Below, one piece after another: positions 9,846 through 17,842 of a DNA stretch of 64,000 nt. Both the position numbers and the translations under genes were made by a program. The stretch lies in NCBI GenBank assembly GCA_011523705.1, contig WTGC01000004.1:229974-293973 (forward strand), in the 5' to 3' direction. The notes under the pieces are model-generated. The model was given only the letters and a program-made list of their open reading frames with translations, made no database searches and was not told where the DNA came from. The first letter of the stretch is position 1, and every line of letters begins with the position of its first letter. Source of the DNA: Chloroflexota bacterium. Lineage in GTDB: Bacteria; Chloroflexota; Anaerolineae; Aggregatilineales; Phototrophicaceae.

Positions 9846-10033
9846 CTCAAGACCCCGTCAGCGCTGTCAACGAGCTTACTTTTCAACGCATTCCATGCTA
9901 TTGTAGCAACGTCAATTATCACCTACAAGTTGGCGAGTTGCGCTTTGCGGTTCAGCGCGAAATTGTAACGTTTCGCAACCTGACCGCGCGCTTGCAGCGG
10001 ACCTGTAATACGCCGAAATCTGGAATAAGCACG

Positions 10034-11011
10034 GTGGGAAACCAGATCATCGCCGTCGATCTGGGCGGCACCCAAATTCGTACCGCCCGCTATGACCTTG
10101 AGCTCAATTTGCTGCAGCGCGAGAACACGCTGACAGAGGCTTACTTGGGCTTGCAATCCACAATTGAGCGCATGAAGGTTTATATCCGCAAGGCGATGCC
10201 GGCAAGCGCGGAGGATGTATTGGGCATCGGCATTTCGTCGCCGGGTCCGCTGAACCCCTTCGCAGGCGTCATCGTCGCGCCGCCGAATTTGCCCGGCTGG
10301 CTGGATGTGCCGCTGCGCGACATCATGGAGTCCGAATTCAGTTTGCCCGTGCATATCGGCAATGACGCCAACGTGGCCGCCCTGGCGGAAGCCTCCAAGG
10401 GCGCCGCGCAAGGCTGCCGACATGTGGTCTATATCACCGTCAGTACCGGCATCGGCGCGGGCATCATCTGTGACGGCAAGCTGCTGTTGGGGCGTGACGG
10501 ACTGGCGGCTGAATTCGGGCATATTCCCATCGTGCTCGAAAACGGGACGGTGTCCTCGGTTGAGTTGGAAGCGGCAGGACCCGCGATTGCGCGCCGCGTC
10601 AAACGTTCGATTGAGGAAGGCGCCAAATCCAAGGTAATGGACATCGTCGACGGCGATCTGAAGCGCATCGACGCCAGAGCGGTCGGGATGGCGGCCGCCG
10701 CTGGCGACGAACTGGGGATCGCGCAGCTGGCTTACGCGGGCCGCATCATCGGCTTGGGCATCGTTTCCATTATGCACCTGTTCAATCCCGAGGTGATCGT
10801 CATCGGCGGCGGCGTCAGCAAAACCGGAGACCTGCTTTTCGCGCCGATGCGAGAGGCAGTGCGGGCGCAGGTGATGGACGAAGCCTACACCGAAAACTTG
10901 CGCATTGAGCAATCGGCTTTGGGCGATGACGTGGCTCTCATCGGGGCGGCCGCCCTCGTCGCGACCGACGGCGGCAACCTCGACATCAGCGAGCTGGACC
11001 GGCGATTCTAA
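10034..11011 (+). CDS. ROK family protein, probable sugar kinase, lacking the zinc-binding cysteines
   Basis: ROK proteins phosphorylate glucose, N-acetyl-sugars or act as sugar-responsive repressors. IAVDLGGTQIRTARYD is the phosphate-1 ATP motif, VHIGNDANVAALAE carries the catalytic Asp, STGIGAGIICDGKLLLG is the glycine-rich ROK signature and VIVIGGGVSKTGDLLF is the adenosine motif. The helix-turn-helix seen in ROK repressors is absent, so a kinase is favoured. Where ROK kinases have the C-x-C-G-x-x-G-C-x-E zinc site, this protein reads HIPIVLENGTVSSVELEAAG with no cysteine. The track start at 9938 adds 32 non-conserved residues; GTG at 10034 (VGNQIIAVDLGG) is preferred. Substrate cannot be assigned. 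Confidence 0.85.
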   Translation: MGNQIIAVDLGGTQIRTARYDLELNLLQRENTLTEAYLGLQSTIERMKVYIRKAMPASAEDVLGIGISSPGPLNPFAGVIVAPPNLPGWLDVPLRDIMESEFSLPVHIGNDANVAALAEASKGAAQGCRHVVYITVSTGIGAGIICDGKLLLGRDGLAAEFGHIPIVLENGTVSSVELEAAGPAIARRVKRSIEEGAKSKVMDIVDGDLKRIDARAVGMAAAAGDELGIAQLAYAGRIIGLGIVSIMHLFNPEVIVIGGGVSKTGDLLFAPMREAVRAQVMDEAYTENLRIEQSALGDDVALIGAAALVATDGGNLDISELDRRF

Positions 11012-11063
11012 GCCGATGCCGGGGGCAGGTCGACCGCGCAAAAACTATGCCCATTCGCTGGCG

Positions 11064-11072
11064 TGATACAAT
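11064..11072 (+). promoter_or_regulatory. Extended -10 promoter for the histidine kinase gene, possibly leaderless
   Basis: TGATACAAT is a TGn-extended -10 element (TACAAT at 11067-11072). The expected transcription start, about seven bases downstream, coincides with the ATG at 11079, so the mRNA may be leaderless. No good -35 is seen, as is common for extended -10 promoters. Confidence 0.45.
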
Positions 11073-11078
11073 CGAATT

Positions 11079-12674
11079 ATGTTGATGCGACCGGACCTTC
11101 GTACGCAGCAGCGCGACTTTCTGCTGGAGATTACGCGCGCCATCACCGCGCAGCTCGACCTGGACGAAGTGCTGCGGCGCGTGCTTCACGCCTCGCTGGT
11201 CATGCTGGCCGGCCGCGTCGGCGTCGTCGCGCTAAGCGATAAACATGACGGTCAGTTTTCCGTGCGCGCTTACAGTGGCATCGCGGCCGCTGATGTGGCG
11301 CAGCTCAATGACAAGCTGCAAGAATTGATGAACCCGCATGAGCACGGCGGTTTCAGCCGCGAGTTTCTGAATAGCAAACTGCGCGAAATGGCCGATGTTA
11401 TTGACCCACGCCTCGCGCAGTCGATCGCGATGCCGCTGGTCTTCGCCCAGAATCCCCTGGGCTTGCTCATCGTTTTTCGCTCGTATCAGACCAGCATCAC
11501 ACCAGAAGACTTGATTACGCTGCAGAGCTTCGCCGATCAAGCCGCCATCGCCGTCAACAACGCGCAGTTATATGGCGCAATCAATCAGGAACGTCAACGG
11601 CTGGCAGCGATCCTCAACAACAGCGGCGACGGCGTCTTCATTCTGAATCCCGATCTCACGATCCAGCAGGTGAACCTCGCCTTCGAGCGCATGACCGGCT
11701 GGCGCCCGCAGGATGCGGTGGACCGCCCCAAAGGCGATGTCATCGTTTGGGATGCTTTGGAAGGTCCCGATATTGAAGACGCGCTGAACGCCGGTTGGGC
11801 GCAGACGAGTTCGGCCGGCGAGCGCGCCGATACCGTCACCGTCGAAGGCGACCTGCGGCGGCGCGACGGCATGACGATCAGCATCGGGATCACCTATGCC
11901 CCGCTGTTGACCGCCGACGGACGACTGGAAAGCATCATCGCGAACGTCCGCGATATCACCAATTTCCGCAAAGCGCAGGAGATGCAATCCGTATTCGTCT
12001 CCACCGTGCATCACGAGTTGCGCACGCCGATCGCCATCATCAAGGGTTACGCCAGCACGCTCGGCCGCGACGATGTGGAATGGGACAGCAGTGTCATCCG
12101 CGAGAACGTGGCGATCATCGAAGACGAAGCCGACCGACTGACCGATCTGGTTGAAGACTTGCTGACCGCCAGCAAGATTCAAGCGGCGCGCGAGCTGCGG
12201 CTGAACCTGGCCGATACCGATCTCGAATCCGTCGTCGCGCGTTCCGTCGCCCGCTTGGAGAGCCAAACCAATCATCGGTTCGCGCTCAGCTTCTCGGATA
12301 ATTTCCCCCTGATACCCGGCGACGAAATGCGCTTGCGGCAGGTCATAGAGAATCTATTGACCAACGCCATCAAGTACTCGCCCGAAGACAGCACCATTAC
12401 GGTGGGCGGGCGCTTCACCGAAAAGAGCGTGACCGTCTTTGTGCGCGACGAAGGCGCTGGCATCGCAAAAGACCAGATCGAGAAAGTCTTTGAGCGCTTC
12501 TATCGCGTCGACGACAGGCTGACGAGCCGAACCCACGGCACCGGCTTGGGTCTCTACCTGGTCAAAGCAATTGTGGAAGCGCACGGCGGCGAAATCTCGG
12601 TGAAGAGCCAGGTCGGCGGCGGTTCGACATTTTTCTTCACGCTGCCTCGCGATGAAGCGGCTGCCGCAGTGTAG
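11079..12674 (+). CDS. GAF-PAS sensor histidine kinase
   Basis: A 531-residue two-component sensor without obvious transmembrane helices, so probably cytoplasmic. Residues about 15-165 form a GAF domain (LEITRAITAQLDLDEVLRRV opening, FADQAAIAVNNAQLY closing), about 172-290 a PAS/PAC domain (ILNNSGDGVFILNPD). The H-box VHHELRTPIAIIKGY has the phospho-accepting His312. N-box ENLLTNAIKYSPED, G1 DEGAGIA, F-box KVFERFYR and G2 GTGLGLYLVK make up an intact HATPase. No response regulator gene is adjacent; the only one in the window is at 24.3-25.2 kb and has an altered acceptor site. Signal unknown. An extended -10 lies right before the ATG. Confidence 0.93.
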   Translation: MLMRPDLRTQQRDFLLEITRAITAQLDLDEVLRRVLHASLVMLAGRVGVVALSDKHDGQFSVRAYSGIAAADVAQLNDKLQELMNPHEHGGFSREFLNSKLREMADVIDPRLAQSIAMPLVFAQNPLGLLIVFRSYQTSITPEDLITLQSFADQAAIAVNNAQLYGAINQERQRLAAILNNSGDGVFILNPDLTIQQVNLAFERMTGWRPQDAVDRPKGDVIVWDALEGPDIEDALNAGWAQTSSAGERADTVTVEGDLRRRDGMTISIGITYAPLLTADGRLESIIANVRDITNFRKAQEMQSVFVSTVHHELRTPIAIIKGYASTLGRDDVEWDSSVIRENVAIIEDEADRLTDLVEDLLTASKIQAARELRLNLADTDLESVVARSVARLESQTNHRFALSFSDNFPLIPGDEMRLRQVIENLLTNAIKYSPEDSTITVGGRFTEKSVTVFVRDEGAGIAKDQIEKVFERFYRVDDRLTSRTHGTGLGLYLVKAIVEAHGGEISVKSQVGGGSTFFFTLPRDEAAAAV

Positions 12675-12791
12675 TTTTTCACAGCCACATTGGCTGACGG
12701 ATTGCCTACGCTGGGTAACGAGCTATGGTAAACTGCGTTTAGTTCGCTATGCTTTTGGCAAACGTTCGAGTTTAGATTAAAGAGGAAACCT

Positions 12792-14258
12792 ATGCGGCTG
12801 CAAGATGCTGGGGTGAATGCCGGTCGGATCTTGACAATTCTTTTGCTTTTAATGGCCATGCTGTTGGTCGCCTCGTCGGCGCTGACGCAAGACAGCCCGG
12901 TCATGCAGGGACTGGCGGTCGCCAGAGATCTCATCGAAGAAGAGCGTGGCGAGCCGCTGAGGATGGTTCGCTGGCGCTTTTACGAAGACAATTGGAGCAG
13001 CGAGGCGAGCGCGCGGCTGTATGGCGCTTTCGGCATCGACAGCTGCGCCTCCAGTATTCCTTTTGCGCGCAAACGCGCCACGATTCTCTTTGGCTGGACC
13101 TACAGCTTGTTAGATTCATCCGGCAAAGAATACCAAGCGCGCGTCAGCTATGACCTGGCGCATTCGGTGCTCTGCGACGAAGTCATCGTCCCACCACAGT
13201 ATGCGCCGCCGCCGACGCCGGTGCCTCCGCCGGCGCCTGAGCCCGCGCCAGAAGCGGCTCCAGAATCGGCGCCGCAACCGGCCGAGAGCCAGGCGGTCGC
13301 CGTCGTGCCGATCGCCAGCACGGCGAATGTCGGCGGCTTTGAGTTAGGAGGCCATATCGCCGGCTTCGGTGGCGCGGCAGTCAATGCCATGAGACAATCG
13401 CGCATGACCTGGGTCAAGAAGCAGGTGACGCACGGCATTTCTGACGGGGCTGGCATCATTGGCGCAGCGCGCGCCCAAGGGTTCAAGGTGCTGCTGGGCG
13501 CCCTCGGCAGCAAAGACCGGCTGCGCGATAACTTTGACGGATATGTGGCCGAGTTTGCGCAATACGTCGGCTTCCTGGCGAGTCAAGGCGCCGATGCCAT
13601 CGAGGTTTGGAACGAGCCAAATATCGACCGCGAATGGCCGATCGGCCAAGTCAACGGTGGCAGATACGTCCAGCTGCTCGCCGCCGCTTACAACGCGATC
13701 AAAGCAGCCAACCCGAATACGATCGTCATTAGCGGCGCGCCCGCCCCGACCGGCTACTTCGGCGCTGCCGGCTGCACTGGCAACGGATGCAACGACGATG
13801 TCTTCATGCAACAAATGGCGCAAGCCGGCGGCGCGCAATATATGGATTGCCTTGGCTTGCACTACAATGAAGGTGTGCTCAGTCCGACGCAGAGCGGCGG
13901 CGATCCGCGCGGTCACTATCCAACCTATTTCTTCCAGTCCATGCTGAACCGCGGCCTGCAATACTTCCCCAATACCCAGGTCTGCTGGACGGAACTGGGT
14001 TACCTCAGCGGCGATGGCATGCCTGGCCCGATTCCCAGTCACTTCGGCTGGGCGAGCAATGTTACCGTTGGTCAGCAGGCTCAATGGCTGGGTGACGCCG
14101 TACGTCTGTCACGGAATTCTGGCCGCGTGCGTTTGATGATCGTCTGGAATGTCGACTTCACCCATTGGGGCGCCGATCCTCAGGCGGGCTATGCGATCAT
14201 TCGACCCGGCGGCGGCTGCCCGGCTTGTGGCTCGCTGGCTGCGGCAATGGGCGGCTAG
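12792..14258 (+). CDS. Secreted glycoside hydrolase-like protein (clan A (beta/alpha)8 fold)
   Basis: An N-terminal hydrophobic helix (ILTILLLLMAMLLVASSALTQ) acts as signal peptide or anchor. Residues about 30-130 form an unassigned domain with two cysteines, followed by a Pro/Ala-rich linker (about 135-170). The C-terminal half looks like a clan GH-A hydrolase such as GH39: EVWNEPNIDREWP gives the Asn-Glu acid/base pair and VCWTELGYLSGDG gives a candidate nucleophile Glu at a strand end. It ends with a Cys-x-x-Cys segment (GGCPACG). It probably acts on polysaccharide outside the membrane; the substrate is unknown. ATG at 12792 follows AAAGAGGAAACCT, a good ribosome-binding site. A strong terminator follows the gene. 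Confidence 0.8.
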   Translation: MRLQDAGVNAGRILTILLLLMAMLLVASSALTQDSPVMQGLAVARDLIEEERGEPLRMVRWRFYEDNWSSEASARLYGAFGIDSCASSIPFARKRATILFGWTYSLLDSSGKEYQARVSYDLAHSVLCDEVIVPPQYAPPPTPVPPPAPEPAPEAAPESAPQPAESQAVAVVPIASTANVGGFELGGHIAGFGGAAVNAMRQSRMTWVKKQVTHGISDGAGIIGAARAQGFKVLLGALGSKDRLRDNFDGYVAEFAQYVGFLASQGADAIEVWNEPNIDREWPIGQVNGGRYVQLLAAAYNAIKAANPNTIVISGAPAPTGYFGAAGCTGNGCNDDVFMQQMAQAGGAQYMDCLGLHYNEGVLSPTQSGGDPRGHYPTYFFQSMLNRGLQYFPNTQVCWTELGYLSGDGMPGPIPSHFGWASNVTVGQQAQWLGDAVRLSRNSGRVRLMIVWNVDFTHWGADPQAGYAIIRPGGGCPACGSLAAAMGG

Positions 14259-14284
14259 CAGCCTTCAACCCATCAAGATCGGTA

Positions 14285-14317
14285 GGGGCGAGACGGTGAC
14301 TCGCCCCTTTTTGTTTT
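14285..14317 (+). terminator. Rho-independent terminator after the glycoside hydrolase gene
   Basis: GGGGCGAG (14285-14292), loop ACGGTGA, CTCGCCCC (14300-14307), then TTTTTGTTTT. Perfect 8-bp stem followed by a T-tract, 27 bp after the stop codon. The stem belongs to the TAGGGGCGA/TCGCCCCTA hairpin family seen elsewhere in the window. Confidence 0.85.
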
Positions 14318-14462
14318 GGCTTTGCCACCGTCGAAAATGAAATGCCCATCTCCCACTGCGATTGCTGCCGCAATCAAACAGAAACATTATCGAACCAAAA
14401 CAGAAGCGGGGGTCAATCCTTGCGAAAGTCAACGACTTCTACGATCTACGCCGAGTTTAGCT

Positions 14463-14506
14463 CCCCCTCTCCCCTTGTGGGAGAGGGGGCCGGGGGGTGA
14501 GGGGTG
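14463..14506. repeat. G/C-rich interspersed hairpin repeat (copy 1)
   Basis: CCCCCTCTCCC (14463-14473), loop CTTGT, GGGAGAGGGGG (14479-14489) is a perfect 11-bp inverted repeat, followed by CCGGGGGGTGAGGGG. The last 24 bases of the window carry the start of a similar element in the opposite orientation. It lies in the 286-bp gap between the glycoside hydrolase and the PPC-domain protein. No gene is seen in that gap. Confidence 0.7.
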
Positions 14507-14544
14507 AAACTGAGTGATTTACGCTCAATCGCGAACGCGGGTCG

Positions 14545-16068
14545 TCAATCATCCAGACTCAGCAGCCAGAGATCGTTGAACAGGCAGCCGGTTCTCACCT
14601 CATCGTAATTCACCGCGGCGATGCCGACGCCGCCGATCCGCGGAATGCTGTCCAAGCTGCCGACATAGCGCTCGTCGAGGAAATAGTGGATAGTCTCGTC
14701 GCCGACGATGACCAGCAATTCATGCTCTGTCGCAGCGGCCACGCCCTGGTTTCCGTATATGCCGAGCTCAAATCCAGCGACAGTGCGCCGAGAAACGCCA
14801 TAATCGCCGTGGCTGGTGACATAAGCCAGGGTGTAATTGTCATCATCGTTGTAATGGAAATACAATCCGCAGCCGCCGTTCTGCGCCGAGCGTACATCGA
14901 GCGTCAGCGACGCGCCTATCGCAAACTGCGCGAAGCTGAAATCGGAGGCGATTGGCAATCGCGAAATGCCAGCGCGCGCGCGCACGACCGAGCTCTCCGG
15001 CACGGCCAGTTTGATTTCGCCTCCGACCGGGACGAGCTGCTGACGCGCCAGCGTATTCGCCATGGCGTAGTAACCCCGCGCCACCAAACGAGGCGGGAAG
15101 AGCAAGCGCTCGTCGACGAGAGTCGGCGCAGTCACCAGGATCTCCGCCACGACAAATGACATTGCGCCGCCGATGCGCTCGTCGGTCATCAAGGCGACGC
15201 CCAAGCTGCCGGGCCGCTCTGGCGCATGATCACCGGCCGAGCCCACGACCTGGCCGTTGTAGACGACGTCAACGTGCCCGCCGCTGACCAGGACACCCAG
15301 CCGGAAATCCCCCTCCCCCGGGCGGATCGCTGGATGAGCGGTCCACTTCCGCAATGGCGTGATTTCAGCGCCGTCAACGCGATCCACGCGCCAAAAGCCG
15401 CGCTTGCTCAGCAGAAGGCGATGGTACTTCGTCGGCGACAGATAGCGGAAAAGCAGACCGACCTGCCAAACCGCCGGCGAACTCACCTGCCCGAAAGCGA
15501 CTTCGACATACAACTCGTTTGCAATCGGGAGATGCAAGCCGACCAAACCCGCCGATTGCGCCAGCCCCCGCAGGTCCAAGGCGAAGGCGCTGGAATCAGA
15601 AACGTTGACCGCCCGGTCGCTGTATACGACTTCCCAATTCGCGCTGTCGACCGGCGCCTCGCGCAGTATCAGACGATCGTATCCGGGCAGCACATGCAGC
15701 CGATAGGCGCCCGCACTTTCGCCTACGGCGCGCACCGCAATCGTATAAGTGGACGTTATCGGCATCACGAAGGCTTGAATCGCCGCGTCGCGCTCGGCGG
15801 GATAATCGTAATCGTCGTTGGATACCACCAGCTTTCCCGCGTGATCGTAGATCTCAAGCAGCGGGTCGAGCTCTTCACTCAGCGCTTCGACGCGGAAGGA
15901 AAGCAGCGAAAGCTCAAGCGCAGTCAGCGAATAACGGTGGGTTTCGCCCGCGGCCAGCTCGCCATCGACGGCGCTGCCGACCCGCAGGGCAGTGTCTTGC
16001 GCGGCTAATGTGGAGAGGGACCCCAGCAGGCAAGCGATGCAGAAAATGATTCTGCCCGGCGCGGTCAT
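14545..16068 (-). CDS. Secreted protein with PPC-like and concanavalin-like domains, function unknown
   Basis: A signal peptide (IIFCIACLLGSLSTLAAQ) precedes a domain at about residues 25-130 resembling bacterial pre-peptidase C-terminal beta-sandwiches: VDGELAAGETHRYSLTAL, DPLLEIYDHAGKLVVSNDD and TYTIAVRAVGESAGAYRLHV. The remainder has two repeats of a jelly-roll-like fold, about 140-310 and 335-500, each with patterns such as LLFRYLSPTKYHRLLLSKRG or LYFHYNDDDNYTLAYVTSHG, similar to DUF1080/LamG-type modules that bind carbohydrate. No catalytic site is visible. The start codon overlaps the stop of the upstream two-helix membrane protein by 4 bp, so the two are cotranscribed and probably act together at the cell surface. 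Confidence 0.65.
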   Translation of the reverse strand: MTAPGRIIFCIACLLGSLSTLAAQDTALRVGSAVDGELAAGETHRYSLTALELSLLSFRVEALSEELDPLLEIYDHAGKLVVSNDDYDYPAERDAAIQAFVMPITSTYTIAVRAVGESAGAYRLHVLPGYDRLILREAPVDSANWEVVYSDRAVNVSDSSAFALDLRGLAQSAGLVGLHLPIANELYVEVAFGQVSSPAVWQVGLLFRYLSPTKYHRLLLSKRGFWRVDRVDGAEITPLRKWTAHPAIRPGEGDFRLGVLVSGGHVDVVYNGQVVGSAGDHAPERPGSLGVALMTDERIGGAMSFVVAEILVTAPTLVDERLLFPPRLVARGYYAMANTLARQQLVPVGGEIKLAVPESSVVRARAGISRLPIASDFSFAQFAIGASLTLDVRSAQNGGCGLYFHYNDDDNYTLAYVTSHGDYGVSRRTVAGFELGIYGNQGVAAATEHELLVIVGDETIHYFLDERYVGSLDSIPRIGGVGIAAVNYDEVRTGCLFNDLWLLSLDD

Positions 16069-16742
16069 TTGTCTTTCGGCATCCAGGAGGTATAGGTATC
16101 GGCCAGATAATCCAGATAGGCGTGGTAATCTTCTTGCGACATCTCCGCGCCCAGCTCGCCCCGATGAAATTCGGCCTGGGCGAGGCGGCGGTAGTTGCCG
16201 GCTTCGCGCAAATCGCGCCCGTCTTCATTCTTTCGTTTTTTCTTGCGCTGATACTGGAGCGAAAGTCGCGAAAGGGGCAGCGCCTCGAAATCCGTTGGCG
16301 AGACGATGCTGTAGGTGACGATATACTCGCCGTCCTGCTCCAGCGCGTTCGCCACCACATACCAGCCCTTGGGCACGCGCGGATGGCGCTTCGCTTCAAA
16401 ATGCCACATGAGCAAGTTGACGTTTTGCGCCGCGTCGATGGCGCCTTGTACTTTGCTGCCGCTGACCAGCCTGATCATATCGCCGGCAAACTGAATAGCG
16501 CGATTGCTCGGCCAATAGGTTTTGGTCAAGTAATCAGCGCCGTAAGTCAAGAAAACCGCCACGATGAGCGCGGCGCCGATTGTGATCAAGCCGCCCTGGG
16601 GAAAAATGCTGCTGATTAGCAAATAGCTGGCGAGCGCGCCGACGATGAAGGTGACACAGCCGACCATGCGAACGCCCGAATGCTCCCGGTCCACCTCAAA
16701 CTCGATATTGGGGACCTTGTCTGGCGCGTTTAACATGGGCAT
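16065..16742 (-). CDS. Membrane protein with two N-terminal helices, function unknown
   Basis: Residues about 25-47 (VGCVTFIVGALASYLLISSI) and 50-72 (GGLITIGAALIVAVFLTYGA) form a helical hairpin; the remaining 150 residues are soluble and include a basic patch QRKKKRKNEDGRD near 165. I do not recognise the family. The sequence before the ATG (GAGAAGCAGA) has a plausible ribosome-binding site; a second in-frame ATG two codons later is also possible. It overlaps the following PPC-domain gene by ATGA, so the two form an operon. Confidence 0.6.
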   Translation of the reverse strand: MPMLNAPDKVPNIEFEVDREHSGVRMVGCVTFIVGALASYLLISSIFPQGGLITIGAALIVAVFLTYGADYLTKTYWPSNRAIQFAGDMIRLVSGSKVQGAIDAAQNVNLLMWHFEAKRHPRVPKGWYVVANALEQDGEYIVTYSIVSPTDFEALPLSRLSLQYQRKKKRKNEDGRDLREAGNYRRLAQAEFHRGELGAEMSQEDYHAYLDYLADTYTSWMPKDK

Positions 16743-17098
16743 TCTGCTTCTCTATTTCTGCGTATCCACAGGGGGAAACGGCGGATCTTATCAGGACATC
16801 ATAACGCAATTCATCCATGTTGCAATAGGGCCGCGCCCCGCCCTTGCGCCAAAATGCCGGCGGACTGCGCTTTGAGCCCAACATCGCCCTGCATTCATGC
16901 TGTGCAGTTCTCCCGTGCAGGTTGATGGCAGGCGCTTTCATTATGGTGACGGCACTTTGCTTTGGCTCGAATTTCGGCGCCCCCTTCATCGGCGGGGGCC
17001 TTATTCTCATCGTCGATCGCGACCGAAGCTGGGGGTGAAAATTGCAGCGCTGTCTTGATGAATCGCCGCCGGCGCCCTTTTGAGATTTGGCCCAACTA
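16743..17098. other. 356-bp intergenic region without convincing gene
   Basis: Short ORFs in the track here (for example the 64-aa plus-strand frame) lack a ribosome-binding site and family-like sequence. A hairpin GCCCCC-nine bases-GGGGGC sits at 16979-16999 but has no T-tract on either side. The promoter of the 16742-14545 operon should lie at the left end. Confidence 0.5.
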
Positions 17099-17815
17099 TC
17101 AGCCGTCGAACTGCTTCCACCAGATGCCGGTGCACTCCGGCACGATCACCGTATCGCCGTCCAGGCACTCGTCCGCCACGTCATCGCCGAAGAAAAAGCG
17201 CATGAGCTCGTCGGCTTCTTTCGGCGAGGCAAATTGAAAATCCGTGCGGATCCAGCGGTAGGAGAAGCCATGTTCTCGCTCCCAGTAACGGTACAACTCT
17301 GCCAGCTTGCCCGATGGCGCGAGCGGTTGTCGACTGCCTGTACCCATCGTCTCAATGAGAATGGCGACGCCGCCCGGTTTCAGGATCCGCTCCATCTCGG
17401 CAAGCATCTTGTCCGTTCGCGCAGGCCAATCTTGCGGATGCCAGCCAACGACGTGCGCGAAGCTCCAGCCTTCAATGACCAGATCGGCGCAGCGCGAGAC
17501 GACCGGCATGCGACCATTGTCGCCCTGCGCGAGGCGCCAATTGGTCGTGCCAGTCGCGCGCATGGCGCTGTCGGCTTGTCGTAGCATTGGCGCTTCAATG
17601 TCAAAGGCGAAGACCTGTTCCACCAAGACGGAGAGCAGCCGCGTTATTCGACCCGTGCCCGCGCCGAATTCGACAATTCGTAAGCCGCCCAGGGGACGGA
17701 TATCGTGCAGCGCGGCAAAGAGATTGCCGTGTCGGTCTTCACGCGCAACGAGCCGGTCAAACTGCTCGGCTCGCTGGTGATAGATATTCTGGAAGAAGTC
17801 TCGCCGCGAAGACAC
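17099..17815 (-). CDS. Class I SAM-dependent methyltransferase
   Basis: Motif I LRIVEFGAGTGRITRLLSVL (near residue 45-64) with acidic motif QVFAFDIEAPML (about 68-79), motif AQGDNGRMP, and post-motif LAEMERILKPGGVAILIETMG make a standard Methyltransf_11-type Rossmann domain. The C-terminal part (WEREHGFSYRWIRTDFQF, DEL motif) is aromatic-rich and may form the substrate pocket. The start is GTG at 17815. Substrate is unknown. It lies 28 bp downstream of the phosphohexomutase gene on the same strand and may be cotranscribed with it. Confidence 0.82.
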   Translation of the reverse strand: MSSRRDFFQNIYHQRAEQFDRLVAREDRHGNLFAALHDIRPLGGLRIVEFGAGTGRITRLLSVLVEQVFAFDIEAPMLRQADSAMRATGTTNWRLAQGDNGRMPVVSRCADLVIEGWSFAHVVGWHPQDWPARTDKMLAEMERILKPGGVAILIETMGTGSRQPLAPSGKLAELYRYWEREHGFSYRWIRTDFQFASPKEADELMRFFFGDDVADECLDGDTVIVPECTGIWWKQFDG

Positions 17816-17842
17816 TGTGGAACTTGTGGACCTTAGATTCGC

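Noticed and set aside
13200-13300. Pro/Ala-codon repeat as a possible CRISPR or minisatellite
   Set aside because: It is an in-frame Pro/Glu/Ala-rich linker of the glycoside hydrolase, without regular repeat-spacer structure.
16844-17038. 64-aa plus-strand ORF with a hydrophobic segment
   Set aside because: No ribosome-binding site and no family resemblance; it ends in a G/C-rich hairpin and is likely chance.
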